Shown: positions 24,666 through 37,780, counted from the first letter of the stretch. The stretch: 64,000 nucleotides of DNA from Azadirachta indica (GCA_022749755.1 CM040440.1:17657269-17721268); one strand, 5' to 3'. Notes: a model not told the origin generated them from the sequence alone. Program-made: numbers and translations.

Positions 24666-25571
24666 GTTTCTTTAATTAAAATTATTTCATATTTATTATC
24701 CCCACTTACGGGGCGATTGCGCGGCCATCATATGGAAAGAAGGGCCCAATATTTTAATAGTTTGATCACATATTTTATAAATTTATTTTTTGTAATAGTT
24801 TTATCTTCTTCTTTTTTTAAAAAAAAAAAAATTAAATAACATTGTATGAACTAAATTAGTAATAATTCATCAATAGGGGATGAACGTTGGTAAACAAGTG
24901 AATGGGTTGCAACGGTGGGCCTTACGCGAAAGAAATGCCATTGAATCTAGAAAATATTATAGTTATACCTATTCCTTCGTTTATTCCCTCCAGATGGGAG
25001 GTTTCACACAAATCCTATTCCTCCTATTCTTATTCCTAATGCTATCACTCTTTTATTTATTTTATAATAAATAAACCCATTCAATTCAATTCAATTCAAA
25101 CAACATTAGCTTTGCTTGTAGCTTTCTTAATTAGGTCCATTATGGCCACGATTCCGTTGACCTCGTCAATGAAGCTGCCTCCATCGTCATCTATGTTTCG
25201 TCATCAAAAGCAATTCGGGTTGGACTTGGATCCAATAAATCCACTTGGGTGATATGAACGTTACTAACCATTTGTGAATCATATTCATCACCGACAAAAA
25301 AGAAACTAGAAAAGGATTATTGTTTACCTTATTCATTCCTCTTTGATATATATATGTCGTCTTCATATTTAGAAATTAAGAAGGTGTTTTCGTTGTCAAT
25401 TTGAGTTGGACGGCTACAAAATAAATAAGTGGCTATTTAGGCTACAAGCAACAGCCAACAAGAGCAATTTTGGGGGATCAAGCAAAAAGATTTGGTTAGT
25501 GTACGTTGATATGATATATCCTTTCTATTATATATATATATATTCTTCAACCAAAATTTTTGACTATTTGG

Positions 25572-25597
25572 TATTATTATTATTATTATTATTATTT
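25572..25597. repeat. (ATT)n microsatellite
   Basis: Eight to nine trinucleotide units. Confidence 0.85.
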
Positions 25598-26495
25598 GCT
25601 ACCCTAGCTAGCTAATTAGCCAAAATTAAAGCTACATATGTATAGATTATTTCCTACCTCAATTGAAATTTGAAATATTGGCTAAGGTAAAATACGTGTC
25701 TCTGTCAAATTATATGGTAAATAGACAAGTATCCTACCACTTGTTCTACCATGATGGTTTTTCCGTGCATGCTACATCAATCTAAAAGCATATGTGCTGA
25801 GAATGAGTGGCGGCACATTGGAGATCAAATCAAGGTCAACAATGGAATCTTCTCTTTGCTTATTCCGAAGTACACAACAAAATTACTAATGAGCCTGAAA
25901 ATGCAGAAATCACTTAATCCTTAATTCTATTCATCAATTTTTAATTAATTAATTAATTAATTTGTGACAACAAACAGTGTATCCCAAATCCCAATTTTTA
26001 TTACTGATTGTATTCAAGCTGTATTTATAATCCGATTATGCTACGTACTTTCTTCTGATGATTTTTATTCTATGAAGAAAAGTACGGTTGTTGGTAAAGA
26101 GGATTCCATGCTTGACCATCGACTTGGACCTAAGTTTGAAGACTCGAATCTTGCTTGGGAAGAAGGAAATTAAGGGAACAAATGTATCCAAATATAAATA
26201 CAATCAATTCGCAACTTTATACAAATTTCTTACATGTACATATTTATGTGTTCAAAGATATGGTCAAACGAATGAAATTATTCCAGTTTTATAAATTAAG
26301 CTAAGTGAAGTGAACAATGCATATAATATATATATATATATATATTATATCCTGACGAGATTGTCCTCATCTCGTCAATAAACCAATAATCTAATCAGCT
26401 TGCGAGTTCAAAACTTGTATACTATATGTATTAATGGATTTAATTGCCCGTTAATATTAATAAATCCATGCGGATAAAAAAACAGCTAGCAAAGA

Positions 26496-26500
<5 letters not shown>

Positions 26501-26530
<30 letters not shown>
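26501..26530. repeat. (AT)n microsatellite
   Basis: Fifteen AT units. Confidence 0.9.
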
Positions 26531-26533
<3 letters not shown>

Positions 26534-28140
26534 ACAATATGCATGGACCCTTAATCTATGTTCGTTAATTAGATAAGTTAAATTAGAATTTATACATATG
26601 TAATAGCGATCCAGCATATATACATATATATATAATAATTAATAGAATATTACAAGCAAAAGGATTAATTAGCACCCAATAATTAATTTACCGATCGCTC
26701 GAGTTTATATATGCAATTATATTTATTGTCCTTGATATGACGATACGATCGATCGATCATCATCCGTGGAGCATTTTGTGGGGCCATCAATAGTTTATGT
26801 GGACTCATGATCATCTTCATCTTCATCTCAGCTAGTCATCGAGAATTAACCGAACCTCGTGAAGATTAATTAATTAATTAACATCTTAGAATTCTTAACT
26901 TAAACAGAAAAGGATATAAGGGAATACGAGATAACTGAATAGATGATCATGCGTGGCTTCCTTTGGATATATTTCCGTTCTTTGATTCCCTTTCCTCCAA
27001 TAACAAATATATATATTTTAACTTCTCCTTTTAGGTTGATATATATATGAGGTTAAATGAGATGATATGATATGATATTATTCTATATCCACTCAATTAA
27101 TTCTTCATGTTCACTGTTGTGGAATAATTTTACTCTTCAGCACTTAGTAAAAACGCTAAAAATATTCACCCATAATTAACTTTTTACCACCATATATGTA
27201 ATCTTATACGATTTATTTAGTACAAGGAACCTTTTTTGAAGGAAGGATATATCCAATTGATATTGATGAATTAAGAATTGCATATATATGTGGCAATGGA
27301 ATATTATCATTCAAAAGTAATTCTTCAAAAAAAAAAAAAAAAAAAGCTACGAATAAGATACTAAAAGAAAATAATTAGAATTTGTGCTTGCCGGTTTTTC
27401 ATCCATGAGTTCCCCTTTAAGGAGTCATGAATTAAAATCTAATTTCGAATATTCACTCTCTATGATAAATATGAGACTTCTCCATTTGACTATATTGTAA
27501 ATGTTACGTATAATTTTAGCTCCTTTTTATTTTTATTATTTTTACCTTCTTTTAAGAAAAAGGGAAAAGTTATATGAATATATAGGAAATTAAGAAGCAT
27601 AAGAGTTTGATGATATATATAATAAAGAGAGAGGCCCTGTTGAACGTGAATTAAGAATCGTGTAATGAGATGCACCCCCAATATATATATACATTTGTGA
27701 CTCGGTAACAGTAACATGTGATGAGGTGATGACGACGACGACATTAGTAACTCTTTGGGAAATTGATGACATGTCGCACCCCTCGAATTTCAACATTAAT
27801 ATTAGTTGAGCTTCGACACAAAATCAAAATACAGCATTAATTTCACAAATTAGTTAATTTGTAGGACTACTATGCGCATATATATATATATATATATACA
27901 TATAATTGAAATTTTATTCCTTATTATACTGTTGACTGAGATAGATAAATATGTCTTTGTGTGGGGTTGGATTTGAAATTAATTTTGACTTTTTAACAAC
28001 TTTGTCAAACGTTTTCTTTCACCAACTATCTTCAATTTGCTAGTTGGAAAAGATTTCTTAAAATTCGGGTAGAATTTGAATTCAATTTTTTTTCTCTATT
28101 TAACTCAACAAACTCTAAAATTAATTAATTGGTTTGATCC

Positions 28141-28141
<1 letters not shown>

Positions 28142-28171
<30 letters not shown>
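28142..28171. repeat. (TAA)n microsatellite
   Basis: Ten TAA units. Confidence 0.9.
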
Positions 28172-28173
<2 letters not shown>

Positions 28174-29244
28174 TATATCATGATAATGAAATTAATTAAT
28201 TAATTTGTCTGCTCTTGGAGTTTGACTGTAACATATCAAAGTTAAATCAAGATTTGGATGGGTTGGTTAATTTCCTTTATCGACACCAACCCTCCTGGCT
28301 CTCTAATTTGATTGGTATTTATCAGGATTTCTGAAAATTACTTGTTTTTGAGATAATATATATAGATATAATATTTGAAGTTGAAGGGCAGAATATTGCG
28401 GCAAAATCTTTGCTCAATATATACCGATTTTCTTCAAATACTGAACGCACTATACACAAGTCACAATTCAATTAGTTACCTGCTTGACTTCTTCTGCCCT
28501 AGCTATAATATTCTTAATATATACCATCACCTATCTCACCTAACTCGTTGTGAATCATGGAGAAAGGACTATTGCATTTTTCACGGCTATCTATTTAAAT
28601 TAAATCTTTCACAATCAGAGATCATGAGCAAGCACGTAGTTTCAAAATGATATATATATATATATATTCTTAATGAAACAGATCTTAAGATATTTAATAA
28701 TCACTTTTAATTAATTGTTAATCATCGATTTCACGTTGATATATATATATATATATAGATATATAGATATATATGGTAAATGAACAAGCTAGCTAGGATA
28801 TATGAGGAGAAGTGGTCGGTCAGGGTCAGAGTCAGACTCACATCTAAAATAATGTTAATGAAAACCGTGGTCGCTGTGTCGTCGTATTTCACATGGTCTA
28901 AACATTGTAATAAGAAATTAATTAAAAATATGTTAATGAACACATATATTATTAAAACAATACAACAGGTGCGAGGAAAACCTTTGTTTAATTTCCACAG
29001 AGATCTTCTTTTAAGTCGTCGTACAACTCGCGGAAAGGTCAACGGGTCAAACTCCAAATGGAAAATTCACAAATGCTCAATAGAAAATTACTTTTTGTTA
29101 AATTTAGCACTACTAGTTATTATATTTAATCAAGTTTGGCGCGTTCTCTCACGCAAGACCCCTTTATTTTTTAATTTATTTTCTTATTAATTAAAATGGT
29201 CAATCAGTCCAATCCAATACTAATCTTGGTCTTCACTTCTCCTC

Positions 29245-29253
29245 TATATATAA
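29245..29253 (+). promoter_or_regulatory. TATA box of the MYB gene
   Basis: TATATATAA lies about 160 bases before the MYB ATG, giving a 5' UTR of roughly 130 bases. A CCAAT follows within a few bases. Confidence 0.6.
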
Positions 29254-29410
29254 CCAATCCCCTCTTATCTAATCTTTCCAACGAGCTCCCCCAAGTAAAA
29301 CATATTCTCCCAATTTTCTACACTAATCCAAAATTTGATTTCCCTGTCTAATTAATAATCTTCTCTTTCTTTCTAAATTAAGAGACTAAAACCCTTTTCC
29401 GAGCTGAGAA

Positions 29411-30560
29411 ATGGAAGCTCACGTTGGCGGATTTAGCTCCGTAAATCAACAGAGAGAAGAAGAGATCCTTGGCGTAAGAAAGGGGCCGTGGACTGCCGAA
29501 GAAGACTCCTTGCTTATGAATTACGTTGCCATTCACGGTGAAGGTCGCTGGAACTCTGTCGCCCGCTCTGCAGGTATATGCACATCACTGGTCAATACCA
29601 TATATATCACGCTGTGCTGCTCTCTAGATTGAATTTCTTCTTGTTAAAAGAACAGAGTTAGTTCTTAACAGTAGTACGTACTCATAGATTTATTTATTAT
29701 TGATACGTACAGGATTGAAACGAACAGGCAAAAGCTGCAGGTTGAGGTGGTTAAATTACTTGCGCCCAGATGTTCGGCGTGGAGACATCTCCCTTCGAGA
29801 ACAACTTTTGATTCTTGAGCTCCATTCTCGTTGGGGAAATAGGTATATATACTAATAATTTCTTGATATATTATGCGCATATTGATCTGTCTTTGTTCTT
29901 ATTCCTCCGGACAGATTTAATTAAACTAATCTATTATGAAACATTGGAGTCAGGTGGTCAAAAATAGCACAACACTTGCCCGGGAGAACAGACAATGAGA
30001 TCAAGAACTACTGGAGAACGAGAGTTCAAAAGCAGGCTAAACAGATGAAATGTGACGTTAACAGCAAGCAATTCAGAGATGCCATGCGTTACGTTTGGAT
30101 GCCCCGTTTAATTGAGCGAATCCAGGCCACGACCGATTCATATTCCGCTGGTCAACCCACCTACGCTAACGGTAGTCCAAGGAATCATGCAGGCATATCC
30201 ACGAGTGAAGTTTATCACAGCAATGAATCTGGGTCTGACCCGATTTTTGTGCCCGAAATATCCGGCGCTTCGTCCGACTCATTGGATGCTCAAGTCTCTC
30301 CTGGGTCGGACCTGACTGATTGTTACAATCTGCATGGCGGTTATTCCAGCTACACGGATAATTCACAAAACAGGTCGGGTTTATGCACGGATAATGTTTC
30401 CGAATTGTGGGGCTTGTCTAAACCGGGTATGGATATTCAAGGATTTGAGCAAAACAACAACCACAACGGTTGGTTAGGTGGCGGGGATTCGTTGGAAAAT
30501 ATGTGGAATGAAGAGAATATCTGGTTCTTGCAACAGCAGCTTTGTGATGATGAGGTTTAG
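29411..30560 (+). CDS. R2R3-MYB transcription factor, subgroup 20-like (MYB62/78/108/112/116 group)
   Basis: Three exons: 29411-29573, 29713-29842 and 29954-30560; 900 nt and 299 residues. The exon borders sit at the two positions standard for R2R3-MYB genes. R2 starts KGPWTAEED (Trp27) with GEGRWNSVA and [17 protein letters not shown]3 has [13 protein letters not shown] and [13 protein letters not shown]. After the DNA-binding domain comes [11 protein letters not shown], the conserved motif of subgroup 20, and the end is acidic with [17 protein letters not shown]. It is a nuclear DNA-binding regulator. Subgroup 20 members act in stress, ABA, phosphate/gibberellin and anther or senescence responses; which one this is orthologous to was not resolved. 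The first ATG is used; no upstream in-frame alternative exists nearby. Confidence 0.93.
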
Positions 30561-32099
30561 CTTTAAGGGCAATGACTTTGATTACGTGACGCATCAAGTT
30601 ATTGAACAATTTGGGATTTTTATCAGATATTTTTAATTTCCTGGTGCTATTTCGGCTGACATATTTATCAACTTGGACTACTTTGATGTACAGATAAAAC
30701 CAACCACAACCCCACAGACTTATATAATTTAATTAATATCTTCTAAACGTCACCGTACTACCTGATGAAATCTTCTTTAATTGGATTATGTAGAATTTTG
30801 CCCCTTTGTAATTGTCAATCTCATAAGATATTAATCGCTTTGGTGCTTCAAATCTTTATAAAGAGAATAAAAAATACTTAATATTATTACGCGGTCGTAT
30901 TGCTTGCCGCTGCTCTTAAACTAATTAGGTGCATAGCTTTCCAATTTCCTGAAATTAATTCAAGAATTGTTAGCTTTCACTATATTATGGATATGTGTTA
31001 ATTATAAATATGAATTTATAAGTACTTTTTGTTTGATTTGTTCTTACAAAATTAATAGAAGGACTTATTCCAATAATAAGGATGCAAAATTAATAAGATT
31101 GCATAGTTGCAAACAATTCATGCCCATATTTTTACACATGCATTTTCCGATGATGTATGTGTACATGATTATTGTTACTTTAGTTGTTAGTTTTATGCCA
31201 AATATATAATATGACAATCTGTAGAACAAAAAATGATGTCTCGTGAAAAAAATAATAAAAAGAATTTAAGAAATTGATTAGCATGATGGAGGGCATTGAC
31301 ATTAATTTTTAAAATGGTCTCCGGCAGCCAGAGCTTCCTCGACTGAAGCACTAACTGCCGCAACCCTTGAAAACTCTCAATTTCTTTCTTTTAATTAAAG
31401 TCTATACGAGCCATCCGTCTCATTTAACTCACATTTGGATTGGTTAGTCAACCCAGCTACATGAGCATATTAATTAGCTAATTAATTAATTTCAATATCA
31501 AATTGATTAACAGACACCAGTTTTTCTCCAAGTACCGTTAATTAAGTAAAGGGAATGAGAAATTCATTTTAGACTACGTACTACCGTTTAGTGTGTTAGG
31601 AGAGGGAAAATGATTTAGGAAACAAAAACATGATACAATTAAATCAAACATAAGCAGCCAGCAGAGGTCATCAGGGAGGCCAGGCAGACGACTGACTCTT
31701 TCAAGGGGTTGGGTTTTGCCTTTTTTTTTTTTTTTTTTTTAAATTTTTAATCAATTAATAAATATACTTTTCATGTTTTTCTCAGAGTCTAGTAAATTAG
31801 TAATAATAGCCCATGAGATGAGCAACCATGCATTCATCTTCCAGAAGCAATAGTCAATTGGATTGTTTAATTTTTCACAAGTAAATGACTTGGTGGAATT
31901 ATTTTGTGGAGGAAAGTGGAAGACTTTATACAACTATATAATATACATATATATAATTCATAAAGAAAAAAAAACTATATAATGTAAATGTAGTCATTGC
32001 TTACGTAGGCATTATATTATGTAAAGTACTGTTCTCTCTCGAAAGGATACCAAGAATTGAACCAAGTTTATCCTTTCAAGCGAGAGGAGGAGGAAGGGG
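30561..32099. other. MYB 3' region and spacer
   Basis: The first ~350 bases fit the MYB 3' UTR. The rest is AT-rich with a 23-T run near 31718-31740. No gene was seen. Confidence 0.35.
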
Positions 32100-32903
32100 T
32101 GTGACGCAAGCAAAATAGCGAACGGCAAAAAACACCTTGTTAAATATTGAATTTTATTTGATTTTTTAACCCAATGAATTAGATAAATGTTTGAATAGAC
32201 GGAATCAGATGTTCTTTTAACTTTAACAATTTGAAATATGAGTGTTAAGATAATAGTCTAATAAGGAACAAAATTAAAAAAAAAAATTTATTCAATAAAA
32301 GATTACTAAAACAATTAATATAGACTTTTTACATATAATATAATAAAGAAAACTTAATATTACGAATTAACTCAAATAAAAAAATAAGTTCTACTAAAAT
32401 AAAAAAAAAAATTAAAAATTAAATAACAAATTAAATTTATAAAAATAAAAACTTTTTTTAAATTAATTAAATTATAAAATTATCTTATATTAGATTTCCT
32501 CTCTCTTAAAGAAAATCATCTTCAAGTTTTGTTTTTCGAATGAAACTTGTAGTGTAAATCAAATCATCTTGTAATTTAAATGAGTAACTTTTTTCAGCAA
32601 ACTTCTTTAAAACTTAGAAATATTTAAATTTTTTCTTTTTCTTGCACTTATTAGTGGCCCTTTTGAAAAATGTGTACTTATAATAACAAATTACTTTCAC
32701 GTTTCTCATAACACTTTCTAAATCTTGTTCAATGTACTCATCAATTAAATTTGTTTTTACAACCAAATCTCCTTTAAATATAACCTTTTTGTCTTCAATA
32801 TGAATAAATAGAACTACATAGGTGGGTTATTTTCAACTTGAATTTCGCGTAAATACTTAATCACACTATTAATTTTCAAATTAAAGTCAAACAAGACCTT
32901 TTC

Positions 32904-33293
32904 TTATATAATCTTTGGCACTTTTTTAGTTGTCTCTTTAAGCACATCTTTAGTCACTATCTTATAATTAACTTCAATCATATTATCAAATATCTTGCTA
33001 CCTATATTGTCAATAACATCTCTAATAACTTTATTTAATTTAAGCTTTAGTTGCCTTTCAATTCGTTTGACTAAAGGGATGGCATATGATAACGTATGTA
33101 AAGTATAGAACAACATTCGATCTCTTTTATTAGCATAGAATTCTTCCAAAAATCTCTTAACTAAACATTTTTCACTCTCATGAAAAAAAAATGAATGCCC
33201 ATAAAAATTTTCAAATTTTATAACATAAAAATAAATAGATCTCATATCTTTAAACATCAAATAATAATCAAAAGGAATGAACAGTAACCTCAT
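32904..33293 (-). CDS. 129-codon open frame inside the LTR element
   Basis: This is the only long frame of the element and it lies in the same orientation as the LTRs. It is Lys- and Phe-rich (CLVKRFLEEFYANKRDRML, KRIERQLKLKLNKVIRDVID) and could be a gag remnant or chance in AT-rich DNA. I recognise no domain and no zinc knuckle. Confidence 0.25.
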   Translation of the reverse strand: MRLLFIPFDYYLMFKDMRSIYFYVIKFENFYGHSFFFHESEKCLVKRFLEEFYANKRDRMLFYTLHTLSYAIPLVKRIERQLKLKLNKVIRDVIDNIGSKIFDNMIEVNYKIVTKDVLKETTKKVPKII

Positions 33294-33646
33294 TAATCGC
33301 TTCCTTTGATCCTATAATCGAATTTTGTTTTCTCAACTCACAAGTCGTATTTTTTGTAATATATTCCATCAATATGATACATTCCTTTTTAACAGAAAAT
33401 AAATAACAAATTGTACTCATTTTTTTTTAAATATCCTCTCAACTTTAAGAAATTTTTTAGCATTTTTCAATTACAACAAAAATAATCTAAAACTACATTT
33501 TTCATCAAACAGTAATGCATCATGCCTAATATGATAGATCATGATTTTAAATTTTTTTTGAATGTATTTTTCTTTTGGTGAAAGGATTTATTTATGAATG
33601 TGTTTATGTTTAGTGGTACAAAAAAGTTTTTTTTAGTATAGAGATA

Positions 33647-33659
33647 GGCTTTGATACCA
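33647..33659 (-). other. Primer-binding site of the LTR element
   Basis: TGGTATCAAAGCC on the minus strand directly inside the right-hand (5') LTR. The canonical plant site is TGGTATCAGAGC. Confidence 0.65.
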
Positions 33660-33721
33660 ATTTACATAGGCGAAATAGCAAATAAGATAAAAGCATTTTG
33701 TCGAACTCTGAATCTCATTCA

Positions 33722-33827
33722 GTTCTTTAACGCAATGAATTAAATAAATATTTTAACGAACGGAATTAGATATTGTTCTTTGACACAATGGGTTAAATAA
33801 ATGTTCTAACGAACAGAATTAAATATC
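33722..33827 (+). repeat. 53-bp tandem duplication inside the 5' LTR
   Basis: Two units at 33722-33774 and 33775-33827, both gttcttt...caatg...ttaaataaat...taacgaac.gaatta.atat. The left LTR has only one unit, which explains most of the length difference between the LTRs. Confidence 0.7.
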
Positions 33828-34093
33828 GTTTTAACCCTAAAAACTCGAAATACGAATATCAAAATAATAATTTCATAAGAGACAAAATTAAAGAAAAAAT
33901 TTTTATTTAATAAAAGATTACTGAAACAACTAATATACACTTTTTATATATAATAAAGAAAATCTAATATTAAAGTTAACTCAAATAAGAAAAATAAATC
34001 CTATTTAAATAAAAAACTTAAAGATTAAATAACAAACTAAATTGATAGAATAAAAACCTTTCTAAACTAATTAAATTATAAAATTGTCCCACA

Positions 34094-35414
34094 TGAAGGT
34101 GACTCTTTAAACATAAGCAAATCGGTTTAATTAGTGCAACTTGCATGAGTTGCCTCAAATCTTTTTCTTCTAACTATTGCTCATGTCCCTATTTTCCGCA
34201 TATATATTAAACTTTCATACTACGGGCTTTTTTTTTTTTTTTCAATTTCACACGTAATATTATCAATAATGTTGCCGTTATTTGTTTTCAAACCTAAGAA
34301 AATAACCATAGAACAGTAAAAGACTAGTGAATCCCAAATTTGGGTATAAATTGGTGATAAAGACCTATAATCTCAAATATGGAAGTCAAATAAAGTCTCA
34401 ACCAACCTTACATAAATTGGTTTGGAGATCTTGATGAGGACTGGTAAAACGAAACCAGTTAAATATATAGGTGTGGAGGAATTTGAAATTGAACTTATTA
34501 AGATGAGAGTATCTGAGAATGCCGCGAGCAATAATGCTAGGCAAGGATTTTGGCCCATGACAGTTAGCCATTCTAGTTGTATAGACCAAGAGTTATTGAG
34601 AATCTATGAAAACTACAGTGGACTTAGGGTCTAATCTCCACCGGAGAAACTTGAACTCAGAAGTTTCAACCATCTCTTAGAGACATATTACAAAATTTTC
34701 CCCACTCAAGCACTAGTTAAAAGCTTAACTACAAATCAAAATCTTTACAAATAAATCATCCACACTCCAGAGAATTAGATTAAGCACCAAAGGCAAATTA
34801 ACTTCCTGATTAATGGAATGTAAAATATATATTAAAGAATTGGTTTCTGCGCGGATAGATAATTTGGTTCAGATTTTTAGAATGATAGAGGCAAATGGAT
34901 GAATTGCAAAATTGGTCATATATATATATAAAATAGGGCAACAGGGCATAGTCCCCACCCACATGAGGGAGGTACTGGTGCACGTTGGATACAATTGATT
35001 GTGCGTGGCAAATTTCTGGACACCATTATATTAGGTCCTCTGGTACTGCATCCACAGATAAAATGGCTAATCATCTATTAGACGTTATACTGAAATGGAA
35101 TATTGGAATACAGCTATGTCCGCATTCTCTTTCTCTTCCCCACCATTATTTCAGAAAATTGGGTTCAAGCGCCCAGTACGCTTAAACAAATTGTGAGGGT
35201 TCCCACGGAAAAGATGTACCAGAATAAAAATGCGTGGATAGTCCTGTTCCTAAAATGCACCCCACCCACCCACCCCCACCCCCCCGGGTGAAGGTGAACG
35301 ATAAATGGCTGTAGATTTTCTCTTCTGTCTTTACATTTCACAAGGTTGGAGCATAAGCCCTTGAGCTAGCTGTTGAGCTTTATTTTAACTGATGAAATCT
35401 TCATATCAACCCTC

Positions 35415-35451
<37 letters not shown>

Positions 35452-35581
35452 GTTGGTAATATTCATGATGTGAATTATGGAGGGCACGAGGCGAAGGTCA
35501 TTGTTGTAAATATAATTGAAATGTCATTTTCCTATATCCTGTCCAATCTTCAAATTATGCACCCATTGGTATCCTAATTTT
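34094..35581. other. Spacer before the pectinesterase gene
   Basis: No gene was recognised. A C-rich stretch lies at 35258-35286 and a 35-T run at 35416-35450. The part at 34360-34640 has several short open stretches with no family match. Confidence 0.35.
35416..35450. repeat. 35-base T homopolymer
   Basis: Uninterrupted T run about 170 bases upstream of the pectinesterase TATA box. It could be the tail of a minus-strand retrocopy or simple slippage. Confidence 0.85.
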
Positions 35582-35589
35582 TATATATA
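35582..35589 (+). promoter_or_regulatory. TATA box of the pectinesterase gene
   Basis: TATATATA ends 34 bases before the ATG, which implies a very short 5' UTR. Confidence 0.5.
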
Positions 35590-35622
35590 GACACCTCCAC
35601 ATGCAGTGCTGCATACATTCTC

Positions 35623-37780
35623 ATGGCTTCAAAATCCCCTCTCCAACTTATTCTCTTCCTTCTTTCCTTATCTAGTTTTACTCTCAAATCATCTCCACTG
35701 AATTTTGATAGAGAAACAGATTTTGACAAATGGATCTCCTGGAACGTACGAGATCATCAAAAGAAGGCTCTATTGCAAGCAGAATCGACCGGCCAAGTTC
35801 CAGGAGCTGGAGGCAGAGTTCTCGATGAGAAACTGTGGAAAGCTGAGATGAATAAGGTGAGAATAAGTGTTTGCCAAAATGGGACCGGTGATTTTAAGAC
35901 CATCAGAGAAGCTCTTAATAGCATTCCACCATACAACAGTAGAAGAGTTATTCTGGAGATCAAACGAGGTGTTTATAGGTATTAAATTTCAGTATTTACT
36001 CGTTAAGCTTTTTGCATTTTTTGAGATACTTAAAAGAAGTTATTAATTCAAAGTGCATTTTATAGGGAAAAGATTAGCATCCCCAGAACTTTGCCCTTTA
36101 TTACATTCTTAGGGAATTTCAGTGACCCACCAACCATCACTGGGAATGACACTGCATCAGTTACTGGAGCGGATGGGAAGCCATTGAAGACATTTCAAAG
36201 CGCAACTGTGGCTGTGGATGCAAATTATTTTCTCGCCATCAACATAAAGTTTGAGGTAAACCTACAACGACTAATTTATCTACATTTTCAGACTGAAGAC
36301 AAGTGGTTAAACACCAGCATTCCAAAATTATGCTTATTTCAAATCCTTGATACATTTCTTCTTACTGTCCTGAAATTCATGTGAAATTAATGGTCTATGT
36401 TGATTTTACCTTAGTTTAGTTTAGTTTAGTTTAAGCAACGTACAATGTTTAATTTTAGGTACTGATATATTCAGGCCTGAAATTTGAAATGACTGCCCTG
36501 TCTTCAGTCTTTTCTTCCGCACGCAGGTCTCCATTTCATGACAAAATAGACGTAGCGAGATTACATTGCTGCAAGGAACATTACAAAACTTATTTGTACC
36601 TCACTGTCTGTTGTAGGAATCAAAATACACATGCTCACGCTTTTCTATAACAAATATTGGAAGAAAACTTATTTGCACCAGAACTTTTAAATTTCAAGTG
36701 ACATGTATCGTCAACATATAATATAATTGATCTTTGCATATCGGTCTACAAACATTTTGTTGAACCGTATGTTTTTGTGTCAATGGAGAACACAGCTCCC
36801 CACGAGATTGGATCGGTAGGAGGACAAGCGGTTGCACTTCGTATTTCAGGGACTAAGGCTGCATTTTACAACTGTAGTTTCTACGGTGCTCAAGACACAC
36901 TTTATGATCACAAGGGCCTTCACTATTTCAATAATTGCTTCATTCAGGGATCCGTTGACTTCATTTTTGGTTATGGCAGGTCACTGTATGAGGTGAGTGT
37001 AAAACAAAGGTCAACCAATTCAATTCGAGTCCACGGTACAGACTGTCTCAAATAGGCTAAATGTAGCCAGCCCATATGAAAATAGAACCACTAACTGAAC
37101 ATATTGGACCTGAGCCAAATTGGGCTCTATGCCCAGTTGAAGATAGTAGATTCATATTTCTCTGACATGTCTATTTTATGAACAGAATTGCTGTTTGAAT
37201 TCCGCAGCCAAGAAAAAGGCATCTCTTACTGCTCAAAAGCGTTCGAATCCCTCCCAGGAAAGTGGGTTTTCTTTCAAAAATAGCGTGGTGACGGGAAGTG
37301 GGCTGGTTTACCTTGGTAGAGCCTGGGGTGATTATTCCAGAGTTGTCTTCTCTTTCACATTCATGGACAAAATCGTTCTCCCTCAAGGCTGGAGTGATTG
37401 GGGTGACCAAAAGCGTGATACGTAAGTTCAGTAAAATTTTTATACTATAATAAACCATTTGTACTTGAATTTGATTGTTAAATCAAAACCAGATTAACAA
37501 AAAAAAAAAAAATTGTTCGCACAATCGAACATGATAAATATGGTTTAATTTAATAAGTAAGGGTTTGTATTATGCAATTAAACAGACGTTACAGTGAAGT
37601 GACAGTCGAATTTTTTCATTTTCTTGCAGAAGAGTGTTCTACGGAGAGTATAAATGCACAGGACCAGGGGCCAACTTGACAGGAAGAGTTCCCTGGGCAC
37701 GAATTCTCTCGGATGAAGAAGCTGAGCCTTTTATAGGGACTTACTATATCGATGGGGATACTTGGCTCATTAGCCCTTGA
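35623..37780 (+). CDS. Pectinesterase (pectin methylesterase, CE8), without PMEI pro-domain
   Basis: Five exons: 35623-35978, 36066-36255, 36789-36992, 37186-37421 and 37630-37780; 1137 nt and 378 residues. The N-terminus has a signal peptide ([13 protein letters not shown]), so the enzyme should be secreted to the wall, where it removes methyl esters from homogalacturonan. CE8 marks in order: [51 protein letters not shown] with the first catalytic Asp, GSVDFIFG with the second, YLGRAWG with the catalytic Arg, and the end [14 protein letters not shown]. All catalytic residues are present. There is no N-terminal inhibitor domain, so it belongs to the short group; it most resembles the pectinesterase 15/53 type from memory. 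Intron 2 carries a (TTAGT)n run at 36411-36430. Confidence 0.94.

Larger units (their letters stand above)
24666..29244. other. Long gene-poor region upstream of the MYB gene
   Basis: About 4.6 kb without a supportable gene. It holds several microsatellites ((ATT)n at 25572, (AT)n at 26501, (TAA)n at 28142, (AT)n at 28739) and a 19-A run near 27329. A short stretch at 25142-25250 reads without stops in two frames and looks locally protein-like, but has no family match I know. Long-range MYB regulatory sequence may be here. Confidence 0.35.
32100..34093 (-). mobile_element. Small non-autonomous LTR retrotransposon, minus orientation
   Basis: Two ~390-430-bp direct repeats (32100-32489 and about 33662-34093) share long phrases such as aaaagattactraaacaa and aattaaattataaaatt. 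On the minus strand the 5' LTR begins TGTGGGACAATTTT at 34093. It is followed by a primer-binding site TGGTATCAAAGCC at 33659-33647, complementary with one mismatch to the initiator Met-tRNA site used by plant Copia-type elements. A purine-rich tract (aagagagaggaaat) abuts the left LTR at about 32493-32507. The internal 1.17 kb has no reverse transcriptase, protease or integrase, so it could move only with help. The LTRs differ at many positions, so it is old. No clear target duplication was found. Confidence 0.7.

Noticed and set aside
28731..29190. 108- and 136-codon frames on both strands upstream of the MYB gene
   Set aside because: They overlap each other in opposite strands, include microsatellite-derived IYIYIY residues and match no family.
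36411..36433. TTAGT repeats as a possible interstitial telomere
   Set aside because: The unit is five bases (TTAGT), not the plant TTTAGGG; it is a simple intronic repeat.
37230..37260. A tRNA-like T-arm phrase (gttcgaatccc)
   Set aside because: It is inside pectinesterase exon 4 and no cloverleaf partner arms are present.
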